DNA of 6,076 nucleotides from positions 1,681 through 7,756 of the forward strand of contig PLKU01000225.1 in assembly GCA_003140705.1 (NCBI GenBank), read 5' to 3'. A model generated the notes under the pieces. The model was not told the DNA's origin and made no database searches. It worked only from the letters and a program-made list of their open reading frames with translations. Both the position numbers and the translations under genes were made by a program. The stretch is from Acidobacteriaceae bacterium. GTDB taxonomy: Bacteria > Acidobacteriota > Terriglobia > Terriglobales > Acidobacteriaceae. Positions 1-6,076 of the stretch are shown piece by piece (within the stretch, counting starts at the first letter, position 1; the number at the start of each line of letters is the position of its first letter).

Positions 1-1880
1 GATCTCTCGGCCTTGATGGCGCGCACCTGGGCAAAGAGCTTAGCAGCTTCAGCGGTCTTGCCCTCAGCGCGCAGGACTCGCGCTAGCTGATAGTGCACAC
101 CGCCGTCATGATCATGCGCGAGATCGCGCTTCAGAATCTCTTCAGCTCGGGCATAGTTCTTCTGCGTTGCGTAGGCTTGGCCCAGTTGCTGGTATGCAGG
201 CCAGAGATCGGGCTTGCTGCGAATTGCCAACTCGAGATGCGGAATTGCCTCTGCTGTGCGATCTTTCGCGACAAGCACGGCGCCTAGCTCCCCGTTGGCC
301 TCGGGATGCCCCGGATCGATCTCCAATTGACGCGTCAATTCGGCGAATGCATGATCTGCATCGCCATGTTTCCAGTAGAGATGACCGAGCCAAAAGTGTA
401 CGTCGGGAAGATTCGGACGGGCTGCGGCCACGGCGAGATATTCGGCCAGGGCCTTCTCGTCTTCCTCGCGGTCGACATAAAGCTGGCCCAGCAACTGATG
501 CACATGGTAGGAATCAGGAGCGACTGCGAGCAAACGGGCAATTTGCGCGATGGCGACTTGACGACGCACGACAACCAGCTCATAGCGCGCGGAAAGATCG
601 CCGGGGTGAAGTGCCAGCCAGCGACGAAGAGCTGCCTCCGCCGCGTCATTGCGGTGCTGATGCATCGCATCCATTGCCTGGGCGAAAACACTCTCATTCG
701 GTTTCGCGATTTGCGGAACAGGGGCAAGCCGCTGGTAGGCTCGGGAAGCAGCGGCGTCATCTCCCGATAGTGCATATAAGCCCGCCAGTGCAACATTTCG
801 TGCGACGCTTGATGACTGCATCGCCTCCAGCTTCTCCTCTGCTGCATCACAGAGCGCGAGAAGGTCGGTGTTCGCTTCGTTGGCAGAGATGCGGCCTTCC
901 ACAGGAAGCCCCAGTGCGTCGAGAGCCTCGCTTTCGTCAAATTTGATAGCCTGCTCGACGCGGGAAAGTCCCTCTGGCAGTTGTCCGGAGAGAATCAGCA
1001 ACTCGCCGCTTTTTGCCAGCACGGTTGCCGAATTTAGAGACAGCGCTCCGGCCTGCTCAAGCTGCTCCAGCGCGGCCGGCAGTTGAGCTTGATGGAGAAA
1101 GACCTCCGCAAGATCGAGGTGCGCATCGGCCGAGTTCGGATCGCGCTGGATGGCCCGGCGAAGGTGGCCTTCGGCTTTGGTCCAATCGTGGTCTGCGGCA
1201 TACGTGCTCGCGTAGATTCGATCCGAGATGGCTGTTCCAGAGGAGTCTTCCAGTAGCTGCTCCGATTGCTGCTTGGCGGCTTTGCCGTATGCTTCACCGA
1301 GGGAGAAGAGCAAATCAGGATCATCTGGAAACTGCGCAGCAGCTTTTCGCAATTGCAGCAAAGCCGCATCCGTTTGTCCTGCGTTCCAAAGCGCTGTTCC
1401 CAACCAACTCTCGGCCTGTTTGTCCTGTGGGTCCTGTCGGACTGCCTCGCGCAAGAGCGGCACTCCCTGTGCCGGCTGATTCAGCCGAACTTCATCGATC
1501 CCCAGCCAGAGGCTAACACCGCGCATGCCGGGCCTCAGCTTGCCGGCAGTCGACAGCGCCCGCGCGGAATCGTCGAATTTTGACTGGGCGTAATAGACCA
1601 GCCCAAGATTCACGTATGCCTCGGGCAATCCGGGAGCAAGCTTCAAGACAGCCAGATACTCATGGACTGCATCATCAAGCCGGTCCTGCTGCTGCGCCTG
1701 CTGAGCAGCGAGAAAGTGTTCCTGAATTTGATCCTGGATCTGTGAACTTACGACCTGCGCGTTGCCAGCTAACGAGAGCACACATGCAATCGGAATCAGT
1801 GCGGAAAAAAACAGAAAACGCAGGCTGCGGATACGAAACATGGATTGATAGTAGTGTATTTTCACGTCACTGAATGCCAT
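1..1880 (-). CDS. Secreted TPR-repeat protein (3' end outside window)
   Basis: The frame is open from ATG 1880 to the left edge, giving 626 codons without a stop. An in-frame TAG just upstream of 1900 bounds it. I chose 1880 because AGGA lies 7 bases ahead; ATG 1841 (Met14) gives a shorter, more typical signal peptide but has no ribosome site. A signal sequence spans residues 14-41 (RIRSLR, then a hydrophobic core, probable cleavage GNA|Q after 41). Cys33 lies in the core, but PIAC is a poor lipobox. The rest is helical TPR repeats with 34-residue spacing: clear ones at about 52-85, 86-119, 120-153, 154-187, 251-284, 457-490, 491-524, 525-558 and 559-592. Typical pieces are AYVNLGLVYYAQSKFDDS, VHFWLGHLYWKHGDADHAF and AYQQLGQAYATQKNYARAE. 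The middle (about 286-456) is degenerate. TPR folds bind proteins or peptides; no catalytic motif is visible. The wording of the C-terminal block resembles a TPR family I recall as common in Acidobacteriota. The last visible residues look close to the natural end. Confidence 0.85.
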   Translation of the reverse strand, partial: MAFSDVKIHYYQSMFRIRSLRFLFFSALIPIACVLSLAGNAQVVSSQIQDQIQEHFLAAQQAQQQDRLDDAVHEYLAVLKLAPGLPEAYVNLGLVYYAQSKFDDSARALSTAGKLRPGMRGVSLWLGIDEVRLNQPAQGVPLLREAVRQDPQDKQAESWLGTALWNAGQTDAALLQLRKAAAQFPDDPDLLFSLGEAYGKAAKQQSEQLLEDSSGTAISDRIYASTYAADHDWTKAEGHLRRAIQRDPNSADAHLDLAEVFLHQAQLPAALEQLEQAGALSLNSATVLAKSGELLILSGQLPEGLSRVEQAIKFDESEALDALGLPVEGRISANEANTDLLALCDAAEEKLEAMQSSSVARNVALAGLYALSGDDAAASRAYQRLAPVPQIAKPNESVFAQAMDAMHQHRNDAAEAALRRWLALHPGDLSARYELVVVRRQVAIAQIARLLAVAPDSYHVHQLLGQLYVDREEDEKALAEYLAVAAARPNLPDVHFWLGHLYWKHGDADHAFAELTRQLEIDPGHPEANGELGAVLVAKDRTAEAIPHLELAIRSKPDLWPAYQQLGQAYATQKNYARAEEILKRDLAHDHDGGVHYQLARVLRAEGKTAEAAKLFAQVRAIKAER

Positions 1881-1887
1881 TGCGCGA

Positions 1888-1891
1888 TCCT
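1888..1891 (-). promoter_or_regulatory. Probable Shine-Dalgarno site of the TPR gene
   Basis: Read on the minus strand this is AGGA (within CAGGA), followed by the 7-base spacer TCGCGCA and then ATG at 1880. It is weaker than the receptor's site, but it is the only purine-rich site near any candidate start. The alternative in-frame starts, GTG 1865 and ATG 1841, have none. Confidence 0.55.
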
Positions 1892-1949
1892 GTAGGGTGT
1901 TTTCCTACTGGGCGGAACGTCGTGCTGTCTCAGTTGCGGAGCTTGCAAA

Positions 1950-1993
1950 AGTACAACACTCCCGGACCTCACTGAAGAGACCCGGGAGTGTTG
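1950..1993 (-). terminator. Rho-independent terminator after the receptor gene
   Basis: A perfect 12-bp inverted repeat: CAACACTCCCGG at 1954-1965 pairs with CCGGGAGTGTTG at 1982-1993, with a 16-base loop that can form a further 3-bp CTC/GAG pairing. Read on the minus strand, the hairpin starts 47 bases after the receptor stop and is followed by TACTTTTGC, giving four Ts after a short TAC. The T-run is modest, but the stem is long and GC-rich. On the plus strand the bases after the stem (GTTGTTATC) are a poorer U-tract and no plus-strand gene needs ending, so I assign it to the minus strand. Confidence 0.75.
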
Positions 1994-2040
1994 GTTGTTA
2001 TCAAACTTCAGACGCGACAGGGATGGTTAAACCGGTAACG

Positions 2041-5000
2041 TCAGAAGGCGACCCGCAGGGATCCCTGGATGTTTCTCGGACCGTAGGCAAGGCCCGAAGC
2101 GTTCCCAAAGTCTGTGTTGGTATTGACCCCCGGGTTACAAGTTTGCGTCGACGACGCACTGCAACTCACTGTCGTGTCAAAGCCGGTGAAGCGATGCCGG
2201 TTGAAGACGTCGAAGAACTCCACCCGGAAGTCGGTGTGGACTCGTTCGGTGAACATGGGGATGGCCTTGGTGACGTTGAAGTCCTCGCTATTGTTGAAGA
2301 GTTCGCGGACGCCAAGGGCTTTGGGCGCGTCGCCAAAGGTGTAGTTGGCGGCTGGAGTAAAGGCGGCCTGGTTCAGGAGGCGGCTCTGGCCCCAGACAAA
2401 CTTACCTTGAAGCGCGCTAACTTTCTGTCCGGAAACGCTGTTGGGACGGCCGAATGAAGAGCCGGTTGCGCCCTCGGGGCCGGCGAAGATTCCCGAGGTC
2501 CAGCCAGACGAAGATACGGCAAGTGGGGTGCCGCTTTGGTACTTCTGGACGGCGGCAATTTTCCATCCACCAGCCAGCACGTTGACCGCGCCGCCCTGAT
2601 CGGCGAACTTTTTGCCTTTTCCGAATGGTAGATCGTAAGTCCAGGCCAGGACGACGCGCTGCGGGATGTCGAACTGGCTGAGGGCCTTCTCGACCTTTAG
2701 GTTGTAGGTGTTCAGCGCGCCGGAATTGTCGTTACCTTCCCAGGCAGCCTCGGTTGGATACTCAGAATCGGCATTGGTGAGGTTCTTCGAAATACTGTAG
2801 CTGGCCAATACGGTCAGCCCGGCGCTGGTCCGTTTGGTTACCTGGGCCTGCATGGCGTTGTAAGTGTAGTCGCCGAAGGGATCGTCCATGGTCGCTGAAT
2901 CCACCGTGACGGTTCCATACTGCGGGAAGGGACGCAGCGCCTGAGAGACGGAGCCGCTGAAGCCGGCATAGGGCGCTGGGACCACGCTCTGGCCCGCGCA
3001 AGCTGGGTTGCCGACCTGAGCCGCGACTTGCACTGACAAACATGTGCCGCGAGCCATGTTGCTGGGACTTCCCTGGTTGGGGTCGTGCATGAATGCCTGC
3101 AGGTGGTCGCCATGAGCGCCGACGTAGGCCACGTCCACAATGGTCTGGAAAGGCAGCTGGCGCTGCACATCGAGGGTCCAGTTTTGGATGGTGCCGGGGC
3201 GGTCGACCTTCGACTCGAGGAAGAGGGCGTTGCTCTGCCCGTTCATGACTGTGGGGTCGATGAAGGGCGGCAGTTTGCCGGGATAGGCGGTGATCTTCGA
3301 GAGCACAGCGACCGGGGTCTGCGGGCTGGCCGAGTTGGGGTACGTGTAGCTGGAGGAGAAGCCCTGGCTATCATCCTCGGCGAAGCCACCGACGCGTTGG
3401 GTGGAGAAGTAAATGCCGTAGCCGGCGCGGAAAACGGTGTTGGGATCAACCGCATAAGAAAGGCCGACGCGAGGGCCGAAGGCTTTTTGGAAGATCGACT
3501 GCGGGGAGTTGCCTCCGAGGCGTCCCGTACCGCTGCCTTCAAAGACGTAAGCGCCGGGAATGCCGCCCGCCCCAGGGTTTGCCAGGGTTGGGTCCACATA
3601 GGACATGCGGTTTGCCTGCTCGGTCACCGGGATTGGCAGGTCGTAACGCAAGCCAAGGTTGAGGCTAAGCTTGCTGTTGACCTTCCAGTCGTCGGCGCCA
3701 AAGAAGGCAACATACTTGGCGCGGAATCCGTTGACCTGGGGAATGTCAATATACGCATTGGTGGCGGCGCCGAGATAGAAGCTGGCGAAGCCGAAGCCGG
3801 AGTTGGTATCGGCCGGAGTGCTGGTGGGGCCGGTGGTGAAGTTGAACTGGCCGGCGCTGCCGGTCAGGATGCCGAGGTTGAACTGCGCGGCGCGGAATTC
3901 CCCGCCGAACCTGAAGTTGTGACGTCCCTTCTGCCACGAGACCGCGTCGTCGTATTGAAAGACGTTGTCGTCGAAGACGCTTTGGCCATCGCTGGGGCTG
4001 TTGATGCCATTGGCCGGATAGTTGTAGGTGAATTTAGGGAAAACCGCGTTGCCTACGCCCTTGAGGCCGAGCTTGGTGGCCCAGTCGCCGCCAAATCCGC
4101 CCTCTCCCGAGGTTTCGAGGCGATGGCGGCGAGTGAAGCCGGCGTTGAAGTGGTTGAGCATGGTGGGCGTGATGATGTAGTCATAGCCCAGACGCAGATA
4201 TTTATTGCCCTGGACGTTGCCGCCGGTGTAAAGCGGGCCCAGGCTGGAGGTGCTTACGTAAGGCATGTTGCCGGTGAAGTAACTGCCAGTGATTTTGTTG
4301 CGCGCGTTGATGTTCTCGTCCATGCGTATGGACCACTGGTCGGCCTGCTCGAGGTTTTCACTGCTGACTGGGATGTTGAAATAGGGGCTGGTGGCGGCGG
4401 AGGGGGCGGAGGGCATGACCTTAGATGCGGCGGCAAAGACCGGATCCGGGGACTCGGTGATTTTGTTGTTCGGATAAGCCTGGCAGGTCTTTCCCTGGTT
4501 GGCGCCAGTGCAGGTCGTGTAATCGTAAAGGATGTGGGCCTGGTAGATCTGGCCGCCGATATTTGTCGGGGTTAAAAGGGACGAGAAGTCGCCGCCGAGC
4601 ATCGCCTGCGTGGGGGCCGACAGAAGCGAGGTGCCTCCGTTGGCTTGCCGGAAGCCTTCGTAATTGAAGAAGAAGAAGGTCTTGTCTTTGCCGTTGTAAA
4701 GCCAGGGGACTCGCACCGGCCCTCCGACGCTTGCGCCGAAGTCGTTCTGGGTGTCGAGGGGCTTGGTTGTGGATTTGGGCCCGAAGACGGCGTTTTGGTA
4801 GTCGTTGAGCCAGCTGTCGGCATCCAGGACGCGGTTCTTGAGCAGGTCGTAAGCCGAACCGTGAAGGCTGTTCGTTCCATGCTTCGAGACGAGGTTGACC
4901 ACACCGCCGCTGGCGCTTCCAAACTGGGCGTCGAAGGTGTTGGTCATGACCTTGAACTCGGAGACGGCCTCGACGCTGAAGTTATAAGTGACCTGCATGT

Positions 5001-5649
5001 TGGCCGATGCGAGCTCGGTGGTGGAGCCGTCCAGCAAAATGTCGCCGCCGCCCTGTTGTCCGCCACTGAGCTTGAAGTTTCCGGAGGGTGGCGAGGAGGG
5101 GTTGTTGGTCATGCTGCCAGCAAATCCGGGCGAGAGTGCGGCAAACTCGAGCGGGTTGCGAATCTCACCGCCGAATGGCAGCGGAAGCGATTCCAATACC
5201 TGAGGCGACATCGTGAAGCCGACATCAGAGGATTCGGACTCCAGGTGCGAAGCGTCGCTGGTCACGGTCACCGTAGCCTGTGAGGAACCGACCTTCAACT
5301 GAGTATTGGCGGTGGAAGTGCTGGCAACGGCCACGTCGATGCCGACCTGCCGGTATGTCTCAAAGCCGGTAGCGCTCACTTCCAGTGTGTAAGTTCCCGG
5401 CGGAAGCTCGGGAAACGTGAACAGACCCTCAGGGCCGGACTTGCTGGGGTAGGAGCTTCCCGTCTGGGTCTCCGTAAGCGTGATGGCTGCACCTTGAATC
5501 ACGGCGCCATTTGTATCTGTTATGGTGCCGGTTAGTGTTCCTCTGCCCGATTGGGCCGCGACGGGGACGCCTGCAACCAAGCCAAACGCCACCAACAGCA
5601 AGAACAAGAGGCGCCACGTTCTCTGCGCCGGGGGTCGAGTGTCAATCAT
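2041..5649 (-). CDS. TonB-dependent outer-membrane receptor, Oar-like, with N-terminal carboxypeptidase-regulatory-like domain
   Basis: A complete gene of 1202 residues, starting at ATG 5649 (strong AAGGAG site) and ending in TGA at 2043-2041. Residues 1-32 form a signal peptide: Arg-rich start, hydrophobic core about 14-29, probable cleavage VAA|Q after residue 32. Residues about 36-122 match a CarboxypepD_reg beta-sandwich (GTLTGTITDTNGAVIQGA; later GLFTFPELPPGTYTLEVSATG). A TonB-box-like stretch, ATVTVTS, lies at 125-131. A plug domain follows (about 140-256; ILLDGS at 204-209, GGVVNLVSKHGTNSLHGSAY at 248-267). The rest is a large beta-barrel with family landmarks: DKTFFFFNYEGFR (322-334), GLRYDLPIP (666-674), FGPRVGLSYAV (724-734), LPFGKGKKF (1007-1015), GGWKIAAVQKYQSGTPL (1027-1043), FRVEFFDVFNRHRF (1141-1154), and a terminal Phe typical of outer-membrane barrels. 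Length is usual for the acidobacterial family. Such receptors take up bulky substrates using energy from TonB-ExbB-ExbD; the substrate here is unknown. Six cysteines occur as three local pairs. It is probably co-transcribed with the upstream membrane-protein gene. Confidence 0.93.
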   Translation of the reverse strand: MIDTRPPAQRTWRLLFLLLVAFGLVAGVPVAAQSGRGTLTGTITDTNGAVIQGAAITLTETQTGSSYPSKSGPEGLFTFPELPPGTYTLEVSATGFETYRQVGIDVAVASTSTANTQLKVGSSQATVTVTSDASHLESESSDVGFTMSPQVLESLPLPFGGEIRNPLEFAALSPGFAGSMTNNPSSPPSGNFKLSGGQQGGGDILLDGSTTELASANMQVTYNFSVEAVSEFKVMTNTFDAQFGSASGGVVNLVSKHGTNSLHGSAYDLLKNRVLDADSWLNDYQNAVFGPKSTTKPLDTQNDFGASVGGPVRVPWLYNGKDKTFFFFNYEGFRQANGGTSLLSAPTQAMLGGDFSSLLTPTNIGGQIYQAHILYDYTTCTGANQGKTCQAYPNNKITESPDPVFAAASKVMPSAPSAATSPYFNIPVSSENLEQADQWSIRMDENINARNKITGSYFTGNMPYVSTSSLGPLYTGGNVQGNKYLRLGYDYIITPTMLNHFNAGFTRRHRLETSGEGGFGGDWATKLGLKGVGNAVFPKFTYNYPANGINSPSDGQSVFDDNVFQYDDAVSWQKGRHNFRFGGEFRAAQFNLGILTGSAGQFNFTTGPTSTPADTNSGFGFASFYLGAATNAYIDIPQVNGFRAKYVAFFGADDWKVNSKLSLNLGLRYDLPIPVTEQANRMSYVDPTLANPGAGGIPGAYVFEGSGTGRLGGNSPQSIFQKAFGPRVGLSYAVDPNTVFRAGYGIYFSTQRVGGFAEDDSQGFSSSYTYPNSASPQTPVAVLSKITAYPGKLPPFIDPTVMNGQSNALFLESKVDRPGTIQNWTLDVQRQLPFQTIVDVAYVGAHGDHLQAFMHDPNQGSPSNMARGTCLSVQVAAQVGNPACAGQSVVPAPYAGFSGSVSQALRPFPQYGTVTVDSATMDDPFGDYTYNAMQAQVTKRTSAGLTVLASYSISKNLTNADSEYPTEAAWEGNDNSGALNTYNLKVEKALSQFDIPQRVVLAWTYDLPFGKGKKFADQGGAVNVLAGGWKIAAVQKYQSGTPLAVSSSGWTSGIFAGPEGATGSSFGRPNSVSGQKVSALQGKFVWGQSRLLNQAAFTPAANYTFGDAPKALGVRELFNNSEDFNVTKAIPMFTERVHTDFRVEFFDVFNRHRFTGFDTTVSCSASSTQTCNPGVNTNTDFGNASGLAYGPRNIQGSLRVAF

Positions 5650-5654
5650 TTTGT

Positions 5655-5660
5655 CTCCTT
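5655..5660 (-). promoter_or_regulatory. Shine-Dalgarno site of the receptor gene
   Basis: On the minus strand this reads AAGGAG, followed by the 5-base spacer ACAAA and then the ATG at 5649. It decides the start of the receptor gene. An in-frame GTG at 5673 would add eight residues but would place this site inside the coding sequence and has no comparable site of its own. The site lies in the 30-base gap after the upstream membrane-protein gene, which leaves almost no room for a separate promoter. Confidence 0.85.
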
Positions 5661-5679
5661 CTAACGTTTGCACTGGCTC

Positions 5680-6076
5680 TTAGGCCTCCATTGTGTTTGC
5701 GGCGAGGCTGGCGACGGGGGAGGTGAGGTTTCCCGCCGCAGTCAGACCCCGAGAGATCTGGCCAGCCACCCGGATGGATAACAACTGCAGCAGCGCAATC
5801 ACCGGCAAGGCGTATTTGAGCGCTGCATTTCCAGACCATCCGTAAGCGATGCCCAGGAATAACCCGCAACCCAGGCAGCGCCCCGTAAATAGTCCGAATT
5901 CGTGGTTGAAGATATATGCGTATTCGTTGCGTCCCTCGAGCTGGGAGACCGCATCAATGACCTGCAACTGGATCGGGTAATAGGCAAGATCCAGCAGCGG
6001 CTTGGCCAGCAAAAGGCAGCCGATGAAGATGAGCACGCCCACGGCGTTGAATAGCAATGCATTGGTGGCCGCGCCG
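5680..6076 (-). CDS. Probable MFS transporter, C-terminal part (5' end outside window)
   Basis: The frame is open from the right edge to a TAA stop at 5682-5680, giving 131 visible residues; the first complete codon begins at 6075. The fragment is strongly hydrophobic, with likely membrane segments at about visible residues 7-31, 60-80 and 84-105. A polar stretch between the first two holds the motif HEFGLFTGR (58-66), followed by a Gly/Cys-rich helix. As I recall, an E-x-x-L-x-x-GR motif at this place occurs in the last helices of a YqgE-like branch of MFS permeases; that is my basis for the MFS call, and it is not a full match. Such proteins move small solutes across the inner membrane by secondary transport. 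The C-terminal tail after about residue 108 is short and polar. A TTG at 6057 and an out-of-frame ATG at 6062 could be mistaken for starts, but the frame continues upstream through both. Only 30 bases separate it from the receptor gene, so the two are probably co-transcribed. It could be another polytopic membrane protein; substrate unknown. Confidence 0.55.
   Translation of the reverse strand, partial: GAATNALLFNAVGVLIFIGCLLLAKPLLDLAYYPIQLQVIDAVSQLEGRNEYAYIFNHEFGLFTGRCLGCGLFLGIAYGWSGNAALKYALPVIALLQLLSIRVAGQISRGLTAAGNLTSPVASLAANTMEA

Larger units (their letters stand above)
1881..2040. other. Intergenic gap between receptor and TPR gene
   Basis: This 160-base gap is the longest non-coding stretch in the window. 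It holds the terminator hairpin (1954-1993) and the ribosome site of the TPR gene (1888-1891). I looked on the minus strand between the hairpin and the TPR start for a sigma-70-like promoter and found no convincing -10/-35 pair. A TTGCAA near 1942-1947 has no TATAAT-like partner at the right spacing. I see no RNA gene here. Confidence 0.6.

Noticed and set aside
167..946. Plus-strand frames of up to 259 codons in the left third, and a 201-codon minus-strand frame at 335-940
   Set aside because: Their products are Arg/Ser/Pro-rich without motifs. The true gene is the other minus-strand frame, which stays open from 1880 to the edge and spells regular TPR repeats through the same bases.
1950..1993. 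The inverted repeat as a mobile-element end, attachment site or operator
   Set aside because: It stands alone, with no transposase, integrase or target duplication nearby. A position 47 bases after a stop codon with a following T-run fits a terminator better.
1897..2457. A 186-codon plus-strand frame crossing the intergenic gap and the 3' end of the receptor gene
   Set aside because: It runs through the terminator hairpin and is antisense to the conserved receptor C-terminus; the part outside the receptor gene has no recognisable domain.
3085..4575. A 496-codon plus-strand open frame, antisense to the receptor gene
   Set aside because: It lies wholly within the receptor gene, whose minus-strand translation has clear family motifs throughout. 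The antisense product is a low-complexity mix rich in Val, Ala, Gly and Glu, as expected for the complement of a GC-rich barrel gene, and shows no domain.
4645..5283. A 212-codon plus-strand open frame over the receptor's plug region
   Set aside because: Antisense shadow of well-conserved plug and early barrel sequence; the product shows no recognisable motif.
5649..5673. An upstream in-frame GTG at 5673 as start of the receptor gene
   Set aside because: It would put the strong AAGGAG site inside the coding region. The ATG at 5649 has that site at ideal spacing and directly begins a good signal peptide.
1..6076. CRISPR array, tRNA or rRNA genes, toxin-antitoxin or defence genes
   Set aside because: Nearly every base is covered by three recognisable coding frames. 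I saw no regularly spaced repeats, cloverleaf-like sequence or small gene pair.

Overview
The window is ordinary bacterial coding DNA with three genes, all on the minus strand and read from high to low coordinates. Two of them run off the window edges. The gene types suggest Acidobacteriota, probably class Terriglobia (relatives of Granulicella, Edaphobacter or Koribacter). The clues are a very large Oar-like TonB-dependent receptor with an N-terminal carboxypeptidase-regulatory-like domain, a secreted protein built almost entirely of TPR repeats, moderately high GC, and clear Shine-Dalgarno sites. This is inference from gene style; no marker gene is present.

Layout, in transcription order. 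(1) 6076-5680: the C-terminal part of a polytopic inner-membrane protein, most likely a major facilitator superfamily (MFS) transporter; its 5' end lies beyond the right edge. (2) After a 30-base gap holding a strong AAGGAG ribosome site, 5649-2041 encodes a complete 1202-residue TonB-dependent outer-membrane receptor. (3) A 12-bp perfect inverted repeat followed by a T-run (1950-1993) looks like the terminator of this pair. (4) 1880-1: a secreted or periplasmic TPR-repeat protein of at least 626 residues, whose 3' end lies beyond the left edge. This long frame has no stop from 1880 to the window edge and accounts for the whole left third.

How they may work together: the MFS gene and the receptor gene are close enough to be one transcript. 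That would give an uptake route across both membranes, the receptor at the outer membrane and the MFS protein at the inner one. The substrate cannot be read from the sequence. The TPR protein is probably a separate or read-through unit. Its partner, if any, would lie left of the window.

The long plus-strand frames, the largest being 496 codons at 3085-4575, are antisense shadows of these genes. I see no RNA gene, CRISPR array, mobile element, integration site or defence system. The only non-coding stretch of any length is 1881-2040 (160 bases). I did not find a clearly new biological system; the findings below are modest.
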